A DNA stretch of 64,000 nucleotides from Lunularia cruciata (Eukaryota > Streptophyta > Marchantiopsida > Lunulariales > Lunulariaceae), in assembly GCA_948567375.1 (NCBI GenBank), contig OX419758.1, positions 4,655,001 to 4,719,000 of the forward strand, read 5' to 3'. Positions 32,761 to 43,424 of this stretch are shown in pieces (position 1 is the stretch's first letter; each line of letters opens with the position of its first letter). The notes beneath the pieces are model-generated. The model did no database searches, was not told where the DNA came from, and worked only from the letters and a program-made list of their open reading frames with translations. Position numbers and translations under genes: made by a program.

Positions 32761-33473
32761 AAAATTTACTTTCTCTTTCTCCCCCTCCCGTTTCTCTTTC
32801 TGCCCCCTCCCGTTGCCTCTCTCTCTCTCCCTCTCGTTGTCGATTGGGTTGCTATGCTATAGGAAGAGAGCTGCGAAATTTATCCAAGATTCTTTTCTCT
32901 GAATGTTGAGATCGAGCTCTGTTCAAACAAGGTTATCAAACAAGGATCGAGGTCTGTTAATTTACCGTTCAGAAAAGATCTTGCGCAAAGAAGGGCGGGA
33001 GGTTTAAGGTTGATAACGTTACTAAATTGTTTGAACTTGCCTTCCACTTTCCGAATCTCGATGCCTTAGAAAACAACTGAGCAGTTGGTGTAGTTGAATC
33101 ACCTGCCGATGAGATAACAACCAGTCCGAGAAGAGGTATGACTTTGACAGGCGTATAAAAGCTGACTCGAGACACACGTAAACACACGAAACTGACTTCT
33201 TGCATATCGCCGCTTCAGTCTATGATAATGTGGAGATGCAGTACTACTAGTTCGAGCACGACCTCGAGTACAGTTACTATACAGATGTGGAACGTAGAGT
33301 ATGAAGGGTAGTCTGATGATTGAGCTGAATAACAACAACACATCGTCTAGATCTATTACGATTCACACAGTAGAGAGCAACTGGTTGAATTCGTATTTCG
33401 ATTCCGATTTCGATTTCCTGGAGTCCTGTGTACATTTAAGTTCTTCGGTAATTTGAATACTGGGGTGATAAAG

Positions 33474-33498
33474 GGGACCCACGAATACTGTGGGTCCC
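33474..33498. repeat. 9-bp perfect hairpin followed by T-rich sequence
   Basis: GGGACCCAC and GTGGGTCCC pair around a 7-nt loop, then TTTT. It lies just beyond the 3' end of the minus-strand pseudogene. Function unknown. Confidence 0.6.
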
Positions 33499-33574
33499 TT
33501 TTATTAACATGTAATTGCAGGCTGTGGGTCTCGATTCGTGCCAAATGCTTATGCATTAGTTTATGTTTCAAAGA

Positions 33575-34151
33575 CAGCTCTCAGTATCGTCCAGTTTCTT
33601 AAAGCCATCTAAGTACAGCGTCAGAGCTAGGATGAAATTTCTAGATTCAAGTATAGTAGGACAAGAACATGGGATATATTTGAAGCAAATAATATTGTTG
33701 CATCTACCCAGAAAATTATCCAAGCTGGCAAAGTAGCAACTTCTGAACTCGATTAAACTTGAATTCTCCAGATTGTGGTTAGTTCTGCAACATTTCCTTC
33801 CATTATAGAACTCAACACAGGGGCGAAAAAACATAACAAATCCGAATTCTTGCAAAGGTCGGTCGGTCGGTCCTCGACTTTTCCCACCATTGTCTCCTAA
33901 AATGTCAAGGATTTCCGTAACTACGGTTGTAGTACCGTTTACTGTATATGGTAAACGGATGGTCTTCAGCGGTGTTAGTCCATATGTTGACCCAACTTTA
34001 GCATTATGGAAAACTTGGGGACAAAGCAGATTCACAGGAGCATCGTTGGTGGCAAGGTATGTTTGACGCAGGTTTGTGCGGCCACTCCCTTCAAGAAAGC
34101 CGAAAGCACCGTAATAATGACGAGCAGAGGGACAGCGGATTTCATACCCAT
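33575..34151 (-). pseudogene. Broken paralogue of the small secreted protein gene
   Basis: The minus-strand ATG at 34,151 opens MGMKSAVPLLVIITVLSAFL, clearly related to the signal peptide of the plus gene at 34,831. Just after the predicted cleavage site (AQTCVK) one base is missing relative to the plus gene, and translation stops at about 34,032. In the shifted frame the homology goes on: GSTYGLTPLKTIRLPYTVNG versus GRLYTLEPLTTIQVPYIVNG. The second half is much more diverged, with a (GACC)4 repeat at 33,860-33,876. It is divergent to the plus gene with 679 bp between the start codons. It could be expressed as a short peptide, but the simplest reading is a pseudogene. Confidence 0.75.
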
Positions 34152-34664
34152 GTCGACTGCTCTACATTGGTCTGCGTCTGCGAGTGCAAAATTAAATTGC
34201 AGTCGATAAAGAAGCCGACTGCGTCCTCTGAAAGGTCCCAGAATCAGATGGATGGCTGTAGAAATAAATGGTACGGAGAAAGGGAGCGGGTTTCTAGACA
34301 TTGTCAATGTGGTTTAACCAAGTGAACATAAAGCGTAGTTCTCCAATTATGGATCGCGATCGTGCCCCATTTTGAGAAAACTTGGTGAATGATAATCTTC
34401 GAAAGCTGATTTAACCTGTTTGGATATATTATATAGAACTGGCGCCATTCAATTTATCACGTTGGAGCAATAGTACATTTCTTCATCTCCAGTGCCTAGC
34501 AGACTCATATTAGAAACAAGTTTGCTTGCTATCTTCCATTCGGGAGTCCACGCAACTGATTGGAGATGGACAGATAACTTATCAACACCAAACTTCTGTA
34601 ATCGTGGCATGATAAATGATTGAATTTCTCAAGAAGACTACTGAAGAAGACCACGTTCATAATG
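34152..34664. promoter_or_regulatory. Shared upstream region of the two divergent paralogues
   Basis: The ~510 bp between the pseudogene start and the TATA box of the plus gene holds no gene. A TATATAAT-like string on the minus strand at 34,426-34,437 could be the old TATA box of the minus copy. The two 5' leaders share only the last bases before ATG (CGACATGGGTAT), so the duplication is old or the promoters have been remodelled. Confidence 0.4.
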
Positions 34665-34674
34665 TATAAAAAAA
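34665..34674 (+). promoter_or_regulatory. TATA box of the small secreted protein gene
   Basis: TATAAAAAAA, 166 bp before the start codon, followed by GCCGCC and a pyrimidine-rich leader (CTTCACTATTTCC). Transcription would start around 34,695-34,705, giving a ~130-nt 5' UTR. There is no upstream in-frame ATG between 34,700 and 34,831 that extends the protein. Confidence 0.6.
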
Positions 34675-34830
34675 GCCGCCTTCACTATTTCCATATCGTT
34701 CATTTCTACACCTTGGTACTTGCATTGAGTCCCGTTCGTCCACTGCAAGTCAGCATCTCCAATTGAATCTGAGTGACTGCACTTCAAGCCGGCAATCTAC
34801 TGGAGACAAGGACGTCACATAGCCATCGAC

Positions 34831-35283
34831 ATGGGTATCAAATCCGCCGTCGCTCTGCTCGCAGTCATCGCGGTGCTCTCCGCATTCTTGAGCGGAGTGG
34901 CAGCACAAACCAGTGTCAAACAATACCTTGCCACCAACAACGCTCCAGTGACTCTGAGTTGCCGCCAAGTGCTCGGTGGCGGTAACGTTGGGCGATTGTA
35001 CACACTGGAACCGCTGACAACCATTCAAGTACCCTACATAGTAAATGGTACTACAAGTATAGTTATCGAAATCCTTGACACTGCCAACAACGTGTTAGGG
35101 ACTTTCAATTTTGTTCCGGGCACCGTTGAGCTCCTTGTCATCGCTGTTGACTTCCTGCGAAGGGGTATCGTGGTTCAGCTTTTCGGTTTGCTTAATGGCA
35201 TCCTTCGGTTAGTTGCGAGCATCAATATTGGTCGTTTGCTGGAAGCTTTGCTGATTCTTATTCGCAGACTCATATGCGTGTAG
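34831..35283 (+). CDS. Small secreted protein of unknown family (150 aa)
   Basis: An open single-exon coding region with balanced, GC-richer codon use than its surroundings. Residues 1-25 are a clear signal peptide (Lys, hydrophobic core, then GVAA before Gln26), so the mature protein is ~125 residues and exported. The mature part has one early Cys (44) and one penultimate Cys (149), a possible N-glycosylation site NGTT at 72-75, a beta-like N-terminal half (LYTLEPLTTIQVPYIVNG) and a strongly hydrophobic, probably helical C-terminal half (residues 98-149, LLVIAVDFL, LNGILRLVAS, LLEALLILIRRL). I do not recognise the family. The start is chosen because it opens the signal peptide and is conserved in the divergent paralogue. 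A membrane-active, structural or defence role would fit a small secreted amphipathic protein, but nothing here proves one. Confidence 0.75.
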   Translation: MGIKSAVALLAVIAVLSAFLSGVAAQTSVKQYLATNNAPVTLSCRQVLGGGNVGRLYTLEPLTTIQVPYIVNGTTSIVIEILDTANNVLGTFNFVPGTVELLVIAVDFLRRGIVVQLFGLLNGILRLVASINIGRLLEALLILIRRLICV

Positions 35284-35285
35284 AG

Positions 35286-35720
35286 GTAAGTTTTCCGCCA
35301 AACATCTCTGAAATTTGTTAGATCTGTAAATCTGATTTTTGCATTTGGTGCAATCTTTCGAATAACCAGACCTGATTGCTGAATGTGAACAACTAGTACT
35401 CCTTGACATGCATCCCTTCCTTGGAGAGGGTGGAGTCTCAGCAGCTGATCTTGTCGATTTGTTTGATCTCTAGAAATGTTACTAATTACTTAAATTTCTA
35501 AATCTGAATTTGTCTGTTTAATCTGTGTACGAAAGGGATGGGAAATGGCGCAGTGAAACAGTCAACATCTTCCGTCTATCTCAGTTACTGGCAGACATCC
35601 AAACTTTCTAGTATCAGACGTGGATTTGGCATAAGCACTTGCGGTTGTGCAATGCCATCCAGATAGCTGTCTCGAGGTTTCTAGAGTCTGACTCTTTGCG
35701 TCATGTGTTATTGTTCACAG
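35286..35720 (+). other. Candidate 3'-UTR intron of the small secreted protein gene
   Basis: A consensus donor, AG|GTAAGT, starts 2 nt after the TAG stop at 35,281-35,283. A pyrimidine-rich acceptor, TTATTGTTCACAG, ends at 35,720. A junction this close to the stop would not be expected to trigger nonsense-mediated decay. The donor could also be used in an alternative transcript that skips nothing of the coding region. This rests on splice consensus only. Confidence 0.5.
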
Positions 35721-35921
35721 GCGATGACATATGTAGTTCCACGTGGAGATCGAGGATGGATGATCGTGACTGCAAATAATGGGAACAACTATAGATCTAC
35801 AACGTAACGTTGAACATCAACTTAGAAGGACTTCGTTCGAAAGTTTCGTATGTTTGGGGAACCAGAAAAGTCTATTATGAGATCTTAGATGTAGTTTCAG
35901 TTTCTTCAGCCGGAAAAATCA

Positions 35922-35927
35922 AATAAA
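35922..35927 (+). terminator. Possible poly(A) signal
   Basis: AATAAA about 200 bp into the proposed second exon of the small secreted protein gene. A U-rich and CA-containing context follows. Plant signals are degenerate, so this is only a candidate. Confidence 0.4.
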
Positions 35928-35929
35928 GA

Positions 35930-37099
35930 TATCTATCCACTTCAATTTTAAGCTAAGCATCTTATGCAGTAATCCTCTCGAATTGATGGGTTTCCCTGTT
36001 TTCAAAGGTGATTCTGGCAGGCATGTATTTCCAGTTTGAGACTTAACTTGCATGTAATGTTTTGTCTCGATGTTGGTTTCATTTTATGTGCATTGCCCTA
36101 GAGACAGAACCTTATAATTCTCGAAGTTGTATTGCAACTCCATCAACTGGATTTTCAGTCGCCTATCGACATCTGTGCGTACTCATTATAAGCAGATATG
36201 TCGATAGGCAACTGAAATTTGATGATCAACAATCACGAGATGAGTTATGAACAGAGAGGAGAAAAAACTACAAATAATTTTATAGTTCAGTTCCGATCGG
36301 TGGATTCGTTTTGAAGTCTCCTTGTAAAGTAGAAATTTTCTGATTGGTACCTCTCCCAGTAGACTGACAAATTGAGCCTCAAACTTGAATGACTAACCAC
36401 ACTTGAATAATTTACCAAAGTTGCTAAGAAGTTTAATGTTATAACTCAGCCTAAAATTTCTCTCTGGATACAACTACACAATTCTTATATGGATATATTG
36501 TTACCACTAGGAAATTCAACTCCTACTTTATAGACTGACTCACTTTAGCATGAAATGTACTTGGACCCGCGTGCTTCTTCCAAACGTTAATGCTGTAATT
36601 GAAACAAATGATAGAAGCGTGTGGCAAATACTCATAAGCACTACATGCGAAGTTCAACTCATGTTCTTGTCTACAGAAACCATGTTTCAATGTCTGGAAA
36701 GTTGTAAGAAGCTACTCAAAATGTAAAGCGTCCTCAGTGTTAACAATGGATGTCATCCTCAGTTGCATCCCTAGTACAAAATCCCTCATTACTGCGGTGA
36801 GGCAGAAAGTTACAACCTTTTTACAACGTAGATGGCATTCCTGTACAGTCAAAGAAGTACGTAGTCAAAACGCACTCAGAACTCCTCCTTTCTTTCGAGA
36901 AGTTGAAACTCTCCGTCCTTTGGTTCGTTAACTGTAGAAACCAGTTTAGTTACAGATATGGAGAGGTCAATATGACTGAAAGACTGAAAGGTCAATATGA
37001 GTCCAAGCTGATTCTGATGATGCCTCCACAACTCTTACAGGAAGCGGGAATTTCGTTTCACGAGCCAGAGATTGGTATGTTTACAATGCCATCAGACAT
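35930..37099. other. Spacer between the genic island and element D
   Basis: Mostly unique-looking, non-coding sequence. The one clear structure is a long imperfect hairpin at 36,152-36,217. Short open frames (36,737-36,931, 36,903-37,112) show no recognisable domain; the last may be part of the gag-protease linker of element D. Confidence 0.5.
36152..36217. repeat. Imperfect inverted repeat (foldback) with ~23-bp stem
   Basis: The left arm TTTTCAGTCGCCTATCGACATCTG (36,152-36,175) pairs with the right arm CAGATATGTCGATAGGCAACTGAAA (36,193-36,217) with one mismatch and a 2-nt bulge. The loop is 17 nt. Weaker pairing continues outward (CATCAA/TTGATG). The size fits a small MITE remnant or a young microRNA-like foldback. 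Confidence 0.75.
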
Positions 37100-37219
37100 T
37101 AGAAGGCTTTGAGCTTAGATTTAAGGAATTGAGAAGTGCGGAGATGGCGCGAGTGAATCTTGATTCGATAGAACCGATGTTTAAGAAAAATCGAATGCGG
37201 AGATTGCAGGCTACATGAT

Positions 37220-37785
37220 CACATCCATGCCCATTGATTTAGGGTCGGGTGTGAATGTCATGAAAAAAGACACTACACATCAATTGAGGTATACAATGTT
37301 GAATCAACACCCCGAGTTTTAAATTTGCGGATCAAACTAGGAGACTGCCTTTGGGCATGCTGTCAAACATCACTTCAATCCTTGGAGGGGTGTGCTTTAA
37401 GTTAAATTACATTGTGTTGCAACTAGTAACTAGAACTGGTTACCCTTTCTTGATCGGAAGACCTTGGCTGTACAATGCCCAGGTTATTGTGGATTGGCAC
37501 CAGCAAAAGTTACGGTTTAAGGACATTTCGTCCAAAGATCAGAAGCTAGTGACCGTGAGTTGGACAAAGGTTCCTCACCTCAAGGAGACAACTTTGTTGG
37601 AAGACAAAGATGAATCCAAAAATGTATCATCTTTGTCTTTAGAAGACTCCGAAGACAAAGTCCAATTCAATTACTTGGAATGCTACGAGGTAGAGGTCAA
37701 AGACAAAGACCCATATGACATTGCCTCGGGTGAACACGACTTGGAAGAAGAGGGTTTGACTGCAATTTGGCTTGGATTGAGCTGA
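37220..37785 (+). pseudogene. Element D aspartic protease
   Basis: The active-site region SMPIDLGSGVNVMKKDT lies at 37,228-37,278, with the catalytic Asp kept. The following open frame 37,351-37,785 has TRTGYPFLIGRPWLYNAQVI, the conserved L-I/L-G-R-P-W-L block. An acidic linker (LEDKDESKNVSSLSLEDSED) leads toward RT. The frame is broken between the two parts. Confidence 0.75.
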
Positions 37786-37862
37786 GTAAGCCATGTGGAA
37801 GGAGTCATCAATCCCGATGACTGTCAAGATGTTGTCTTGACTGAAGGAAAAATCTTGAAAAT

Positions 37863-38773
37863 TTGAAGACAGTCACTTCAGAGGAGTTGGCAGGATACAC
37901 TGCACTGTTTATAGAATTCCAGGATGTATTTGCCTATTCTATTGATCAAATAATGAGTATTCCACGAGAATTTGGAGAACACCGGATTGATCTTGTTGAA
38001 GGTGCAGTTCCGGTTTGGCAAAGACAATACTGCCTGAACCCAAAGTACTCCCTCTTGGTGAAAGACAAAATTGATAAGTACTTAGGGGCCAGAATAACCA
38101 TTCATGTCTTGAGCAGTGAGTGGGTTTCCCCCATAGCCAAGATTTTTGCAAGTTGAATGCAGTGATGAGGAAGGATCATCATTCTTTGCCTTTTACCAAT
38201 ACAATTTTGGACCAAGTATCTACTCACCCTTGTTATAGTTTTCTTGATGGATTTTCAAGGTACAATGAAGTATCCATCCGAGAAAAGGACAAGGATAAAA
38301 CTACATTCACTACCAATTGGGGCACTTTTGCTAACAATCAAATGCCCTTTGGGTTGTGTAATGCTCCTGCTACTTTCTAGCGGATGATGAATGGAATCTT
38401 CAAGGATTTTCTGTGCAAATTTGTTGAAGTCTTCATTGATGATTTTTGTGTGTTTGTGCAAAGAGATGTACATTTGGATTACCTTTGCCAAACTTTTGAA
38501 AGGTGTCATTTTGGCAGTTTGTCATTACACTTGGAGGAATGCTTCTTTGCGATGAAGGAGGGAATTCTTCTAGGGCATTGGGTGTCAAGCCGAGGTATTG
38601 AAGTTGATGTTGAGAAGGTCAAAGTAGTCTCAGCTTTGGAATCCCATAAGAACATCCAGGAGTTGGGAGCCTTCTTAGGACATGTCGGAAACTATAGACG
38701 CTTCGTTTCAAACTATGCGGTGCTTGTTGCACCCCTTACAAAGCGGCTGAAGAAGTCCAAAGACTACTTGTAG
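37863..38773 (+). pseudogene. pol: Element D reverse transcriptase
   Basis: Open stretches 37,863-38,156, 38,120-38,380 and 38,384-38,773 cover the RT with frameshifts near 38,150 and a stop (TAG) at 38,378 where Gln is usual (APATF-Q). Motifs: FQDVFAYS, the AVMRKDHHSLPFTNTILDQV block, FLDGFSRYNEV (the usual second Asp context is GYSGYNQI), MPFGLCNAPATF, and the catalytic EVFIDDFCVF at 38,425-38,454. LGHWVSSRGIEVDVEKV and FLGHVGNYRRFV close the domain. Confidence 0.88.
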
Positions 38774-38803
38774 GAAGCCACACAAGAAGATGCTTTCCAA
38801 GTA

Positions 38804-39250
38804 TTGAAGAAGAAACTGGTTGAAGCACCAGTTATGAGGGCCCCAAATTGGGACGCCCCTTTTCATGTGTATGTGGACACTTTGTCCATGGCAATTGGAG
38901 TCATCTTAAGTCAGAAGGACAAGAAGAAGAATGACTATTTGGTTTATGATGCCGGCCAACAACTATCAGTCTTAGAAAAGAAGTATTCAATGACAAAAAG
39001 AGAAGCACTTGGAATGGTGTATGCCTGCAAGATATTTTGCCACTACTCACTGGGATATGAGTTTGTCTTCTATGTTGACCATTATGCATTGCAACATTTG
39101 GTCAAGAAGGTAGATTTTTCTGGGCAAATTGCAAGGTGATCTTGTTGTTACAAGAATTCACATGCACTGTAAAAGTAAGGAAGGGAACTTTGCATTTGAA
39201 TGTGGACTTCTTATCCAGGTCAGAAACTCAAGACCAAGACTTGGAAGTCG
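38804..39250 (+). pseudogene. Element D RNase H
   Basis: Starts APNWDAPFHVYVDTLSMAIG; the first catalytic Asp is followed by TLS instead of ASN/D. YSMTKREALGMVYAC contains the catalytic Glu (E in KREAL). FVFYVDHYALQHLV holds the third acidic residue. It ends FLSRSE at about 39,220, the usual A-D-x-L-S-R end of RNase H. Two overlapping frames imply one shift near 39,136. Confidence 0.85.
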
Positions 39251-40420
39251 ATGATCGGTTTCTTGATGAAGAGCTATATCATCTGATGGCTATTCAAAGT
39301 ACAAGGTATACGGCCAAATATCACTATCTGCATACTTGTCATTGTCCTAAGGGGCTGGACCCAGAGCAAAGAGCAGTCTTCCTCAAGAAGATGGGACTGT
39401 ACCAATTAAAACACAACATTTTGTTTAAGATGGGCAAAGATGAAGTACTTTGGAGATGTTTGGAGGCATACACAGATAGAGGAGTCATTGAATCCTTACA
39501 CTCTAAAGCATTGGGAGTACACTATGCCCTAAAGAATCCTGTGAAGAAAATCCTTTCAACAGGGAATTGGTGGCCTTTGATGTATAAAGATACTTATGCC
39601 CATATTCAAAGTTGTGATGATTATCAAAGAATAAGAAAACCAATGGCAACTTCCCAGTGGCTTTTGAAACCAATTTTGCCATTGGCTCTATTTGAGAAAT
39701 GGGGTATTGATTTTGTGGGTCCAATTCAATGAATGACCAAAGTCACAAGGAAGAGTTACATCTTGGTATGCCCTGATTATGCTACCAAGATGGTATAAGC
39801 AGAGGCAACACAAAGAGATGATGCGGGAACAGTTGCAAAATTTTTCATCCAAAACATCATTTCCCGTTATGGGTGTCCTCTAGAATTGGTCAGTGATCGG
39901 GGAACTCATTTTTGGAACTCTATGGTGGAAGTGTTAACCAAGTACTTCCAAATTAAACATTGGAAGACAACTCCCTACAATCCAAAAGTGAATGGACTAA
40001 CAAAAAAGGCCAATGGATTGTTGTGTAAAATTTTGAGCAAGGTGACAGTCAATTATGCCTATGACTGGGACATGAAGTTACCTACAGCTTTGTGGGCATA
40101 TAGAACAACTGAAAAGATTACCACCAAGAAAACTTACTATTTCTTGACATACGGATTGCATCCCATACTACCAGTTGAATTTGAAGTACCGACATATTGG
40201 ATTCTTTGCAAAGAACGATTGTTGGAGGAAGAAAGCCAGGATGACCTGATGTGGTTAGAAGAGAAAAGGGATGATGCAATGAAAACCTTGAAGGAAGTAC
40301 AATAACTGTGGAAAGTTAGGCACGATAAGAGAATCAAGCCTATTGTTGTTCAGGAAGGTGACTTGGTATTGTTATATGACAATCACCACATATCTTTTCC
40401 AGGGAAACTTCATTTGAGGT
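39250..40420 (+). pseudogene. Element D integrase
   Basis: Zinc-binding region: ALGVHYALKNPVKKILSTG then SCDDYQR; the second Cys of C-x2-C is Tyr. The core begins FEKWGIDFVGPIQ (39,690-39,729) with catalytic Asp. The second Asp is in LVSDRGTHFWNSM at 39,882-39,920. The third acidic position, in NPKVNGLTKKANGLL (39,982-40,026), is Lys rather than Glu. ALWAYRTTEKITTKKTYYFL and a C-terminal GSIQLADLEGNPF follow. Stops at 39,730 and 39,796. Confidence 0.85.
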
Positions 40421-40529
40421 GAATGGAGCTATACCATGTTATGCACATATATGCCAATGGCTCTATTCAACTTGCAGACCTAGAAGGCAATCCTTTTGCA
40501 ATCTTGCCTCTAAACTCCATATTGTTACA

Positions 40530-40870
40530 TATTCCTCCACCGCTAGTTGGTGACATCCTCATTGCCATTGAAGCTTCAAACTCTTGGATGGCCGTCTGTG
40601 CATTCTAGAGGTGAGAAAGAGGTTCCCGTGTGGTATCATGAAGGGGATACCCTTTCCAAAGGACCTTGTACTCTGTATGTTGTTGGGGTCCTTGTTGAAT
40701 GTGACAACATGCAAGGATATGATCAGCTTCATACTCCACATGATCATTGTTAGGGATGGGAGGAGAAGAAGGAGGAGGTTGGACACAAGAGGAAAAAGAA
40801 GATGGGTTAGGAATAAAGGGTTTCAACTTGGAAATGTGAAAGACAAGGTGGATGTGCATATGACAAGGTA
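40530..40870 (-). pseudogene. C3 integrase C-terminus and chromodomain
   Basis: The open frame 40,859-40,605 reads HLVFHISKLKPFIPNPSS, the conserved end of the integrase C-terminal domain. A Pro/Ser linker follows, then the chromodomain VEYEADHILACCHIQQGPQ, EYKVLWKGYPLHD and EPLSHL. The aromatic cage positions (Y in EYEA, W in LWKGY) are present. It ends a few bases before the GCGGTGGAGGAATA purine tract. Confidence 0.85.
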
Positions 40871-42069
40871 AGGCAAGTCAATAAGCAACAGGAGAGATAT
40901 TTGGGTGACATCAAAGGGTCCTATCCAATTAGGGATGAGTTTACAAACTTGAGTATTAAGTGGGAGGGGTAGGTTACTAGAGGATAGAATGACTTTATCA
41001 CCGACTTCAAAGGTGAGATCACCACGATGGTGGTCCGCATATTGTTTATGACAATTTTGAGTAACAAGGAGGTAAGATTTGGCTTGTTAGAGAGATTGAG
41101 ATATGGTGTTCAAGAAGGTTGAATTATGAGGGACCTAAGATGGAGGAGGAGCAAGAAGAGAATCTAGAGCAAGCGGATCTTGGCCCAAATTTAGAAAGAA
41201 AGGAGAAAATCCGGTGCTTGCTTGTTTGGAATTATTGTAGGCATACTCTGTAGCTGCAAGACATTCACCTCAATTGGTATGGTGGACACTAACAAGGGCA
41301 TGCAACATATCCTCTAAGGTTTGATTTGCATATTTGGTTTGTCCATCAATTTAAGGATGATAGCCCATGGATGAAGCAAGCTTAGTGCCAAATATTTGGA
41401 AGAGTGCTTGCCAAAACTTCCTGGTGAATCACAATTGGACATGAGTACACAGGGCATCCCATGATGCTTGAAGACATTGTGGAAGTATATTTTTGCTAAG
41501 CTTAGAGCATCCATGGTATCAAAGGTTGGTGCCAAGTGGATTTGCTTACTAAACTTATCCACAAACACCACGATTGTTGTGTATCCTTGCTTTGTCTTGG
41601 GCAAGGATGTGATGAGATCCAAGCTCATGTGTTCCCATTGAGTAGATGGGATGGAGAGTGGTTGAAGGAGTCCACTCAGCTTTTGGTTGTTGGCCTTGTT
41701 ACATTGGCAACTCTCAGACAATCAAACAAACTCTCAAACACCTCATGTCATGTTGGGCTGCCACCATTGGTGTTAGAGGGTACCCAAGGTCTTTTTGACA
41801 CCCATGTGACCAACTATTGGTAAATCATGGGCTTCTTGAAGGCGCACGAGTCAAAGATCACCTTTGGCTGGAACATAGATCCGGTTCTCATGGAATAGAA
41901 GGCCTTCCTTGAAGGAGAAGGTTTTGTACTCCTTGTTGCATGTTGTAAGATGACCATGTACCATTTGGAAGAAGGGATCTTGTTGTAGAGCTGACCAAAA
42001 CTCATTTTGGACCTTGGAGTCAATTGACACCATCATAATTGTTGTTGTGATGAGAAGAAGAGACTTCAA
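40870..42069 (-). pseudogene. C3 integrase
   Basis: The N-terminal zinc-binding part spans 42,069-41,700 (GDL, then KAHDLPIVGHMGVKKTLG-like residues and SESCQCNKANNQK). The core starts MSLDLITSLPKTKQGYTTIV at about 41,630 with catalytic Asp. The second Asp is in MSNCDSPGSFGKH near 41,420. The DGQTK-N region follows near 41,330. The integrase is broken by frameshifts after 41,310. Confidence 0.8.
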
Positions 42070-42078
42070 ATCAGGTCA

Positions 42079-43418
42079 TCATGATAGAGCATTAGGGATG
42101 ACATGGAACCAACCTGGTTTATATTCAAGTTTGATGTCAAACAATTGGAGTTGTTCTTCCCATCGATGATGTTGACTCTTCATGTTTTCTAAGTGTAAGG
42201 TTTGTAACAATGGTTTGTGATCAATTTGCATGATCATTTGTTCTCCAAGAGATAATGCATCCATACCTTGGTGGTATATACCATTGCAAAATGTTATCAA
42301 TCTCAAACAGAGTAATTTCTTTAGCCATGTTTAGTTGATGAGACACAAAGGTAATGGTATGTAGTCCATTTGGGAATTCTTGTTGCAACACGGTTCCAAT
42401 TGCAAAGTTATGAGCATCAAAATCAACCACACAAGATGGTTGAGGATCATATGGTTGAGGATCATATGGTTGAAGAATAGGCCTTAAAAATACCATATTT
42501 TTCAACTTCTAGAATACTTCTTCATGCTTGGTGGTCAATTGGAAGCTCAAGTTCTTCTCCAAGAGGTCAGTCAATAGTGCAACCACATGAGCATAATAAT
42601 GGATGAAATGTCAATAAAAACTGGCCAATCCATTAAATGCCTATACTTTTGTAGCATCCTTTGGAGTAGGCCAATTAGTATTGGCTTTGATTTCTCCTAT
42701 TCCATCTTGATCCCCTCCAATGAGATCTTGTGACCTAAAAAGGTAACTTCCTTGCACCAAAAGGCACACTTTGACTTATTACAGTAAAATTTCCATTGTT
42801 GTAATTGTTTTAGGACTTCTTGCACATGATTCACATATTCTACCTTTGTCTTGCTATAAATTAAGATATCATCCAAGAAAACCACCAGATACTAATCCAA
42901 TAGTCTATCCAGCACTTGATGCATCTGATCCATAAGACTGCTAGAGCATTAATTAGCCCAAAAGTTAGAACTCTCCACTCAAAATGCCCATACCTTGTGC
43001 AAAAGGTAGTCTTTTGCACATCCTCCCTATCAATGGAGATTTGCCAATAGCCATTATGAAGATCCAACTTGGAAAATTATTGTGCTCCACTTAATTGATC
43101 AAGCAAGTCATTGATCTGAGGCAAGGGATATGCATTCTTCATTGTTTGCTTATTGAGCTCACGATAATCAATACAGAAACAAAGTCCTCCATCCTTCTTT
43201 GGAACAAGTAGTACCTATGCTCCCCAAGGAAAGGTGTTATGTTGTATGAAGTCCTTCTCCAACAACTTTGTAAAAGTTATTTGCAACTCCAACTCCTTTG
43301 GTGAGAGCCAATAGATTGATCTTCTCAATGGAGTACTCTTTGGCAATAACTCAATCTTGAAGGGCATACCACGATTGGAGTGTAATCCCTTTGGTAGATC
43401 ATCCGGAAAAACGTCCAC
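42079..43418 (-). pseudogene. pol: C3 reverse transcriptase and RNase H
   Basis: RT starts VFPDDLPKGLHSNRGMPFKI at 43,415. The LDLHNGYWQISIDREDVQKT block (43,067) keeps the first Asp, and MVFLDDILIYSKTKVEYVN (42,885-42,829) keeps the Asp pair. The RT end GHKISLEGIKME is at 42,700. RNase H begins CVVDFDAHNFAIGTVLQQE at 42,440, with QIDHKPLLQTLHLENMKSQH near 42,215. Frames are disconnected by stops. Confidence 0.88.
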
Positions 43419-43424
43419 AAACTC

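Larger units (their letters stand above)
37100..40508 (+). mobile_element. Athila/Tat-like gypsy element D, protease to integrase
   Basis: The plus-strand pol order is protease, RT, RNase H, integrase. RT blocks MPFGLCNAPATF and FVEVFIDDFCVF match the Athila/Tat branch rather than chromoviruses. There is no chromodomain. The left border is vague (~37,100). The right border is sharp: at 40,508 the reading DLEGNPFAILPLNS runs into the LTR start of C3 in opposite orientation. No LTRs or primer site were found for D. The A-family long LTR with its tRNA-Asp-type primer site could belong to the same group, which is inference. Confidence 0.8.

Noticed and set aside
33474-33502. GC hairpin plus T-run read as a Rho-independent terminator.
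   Set aside because: Eukaryotic nuclear context; such terminators do not apply. Listed only as a hairpin.
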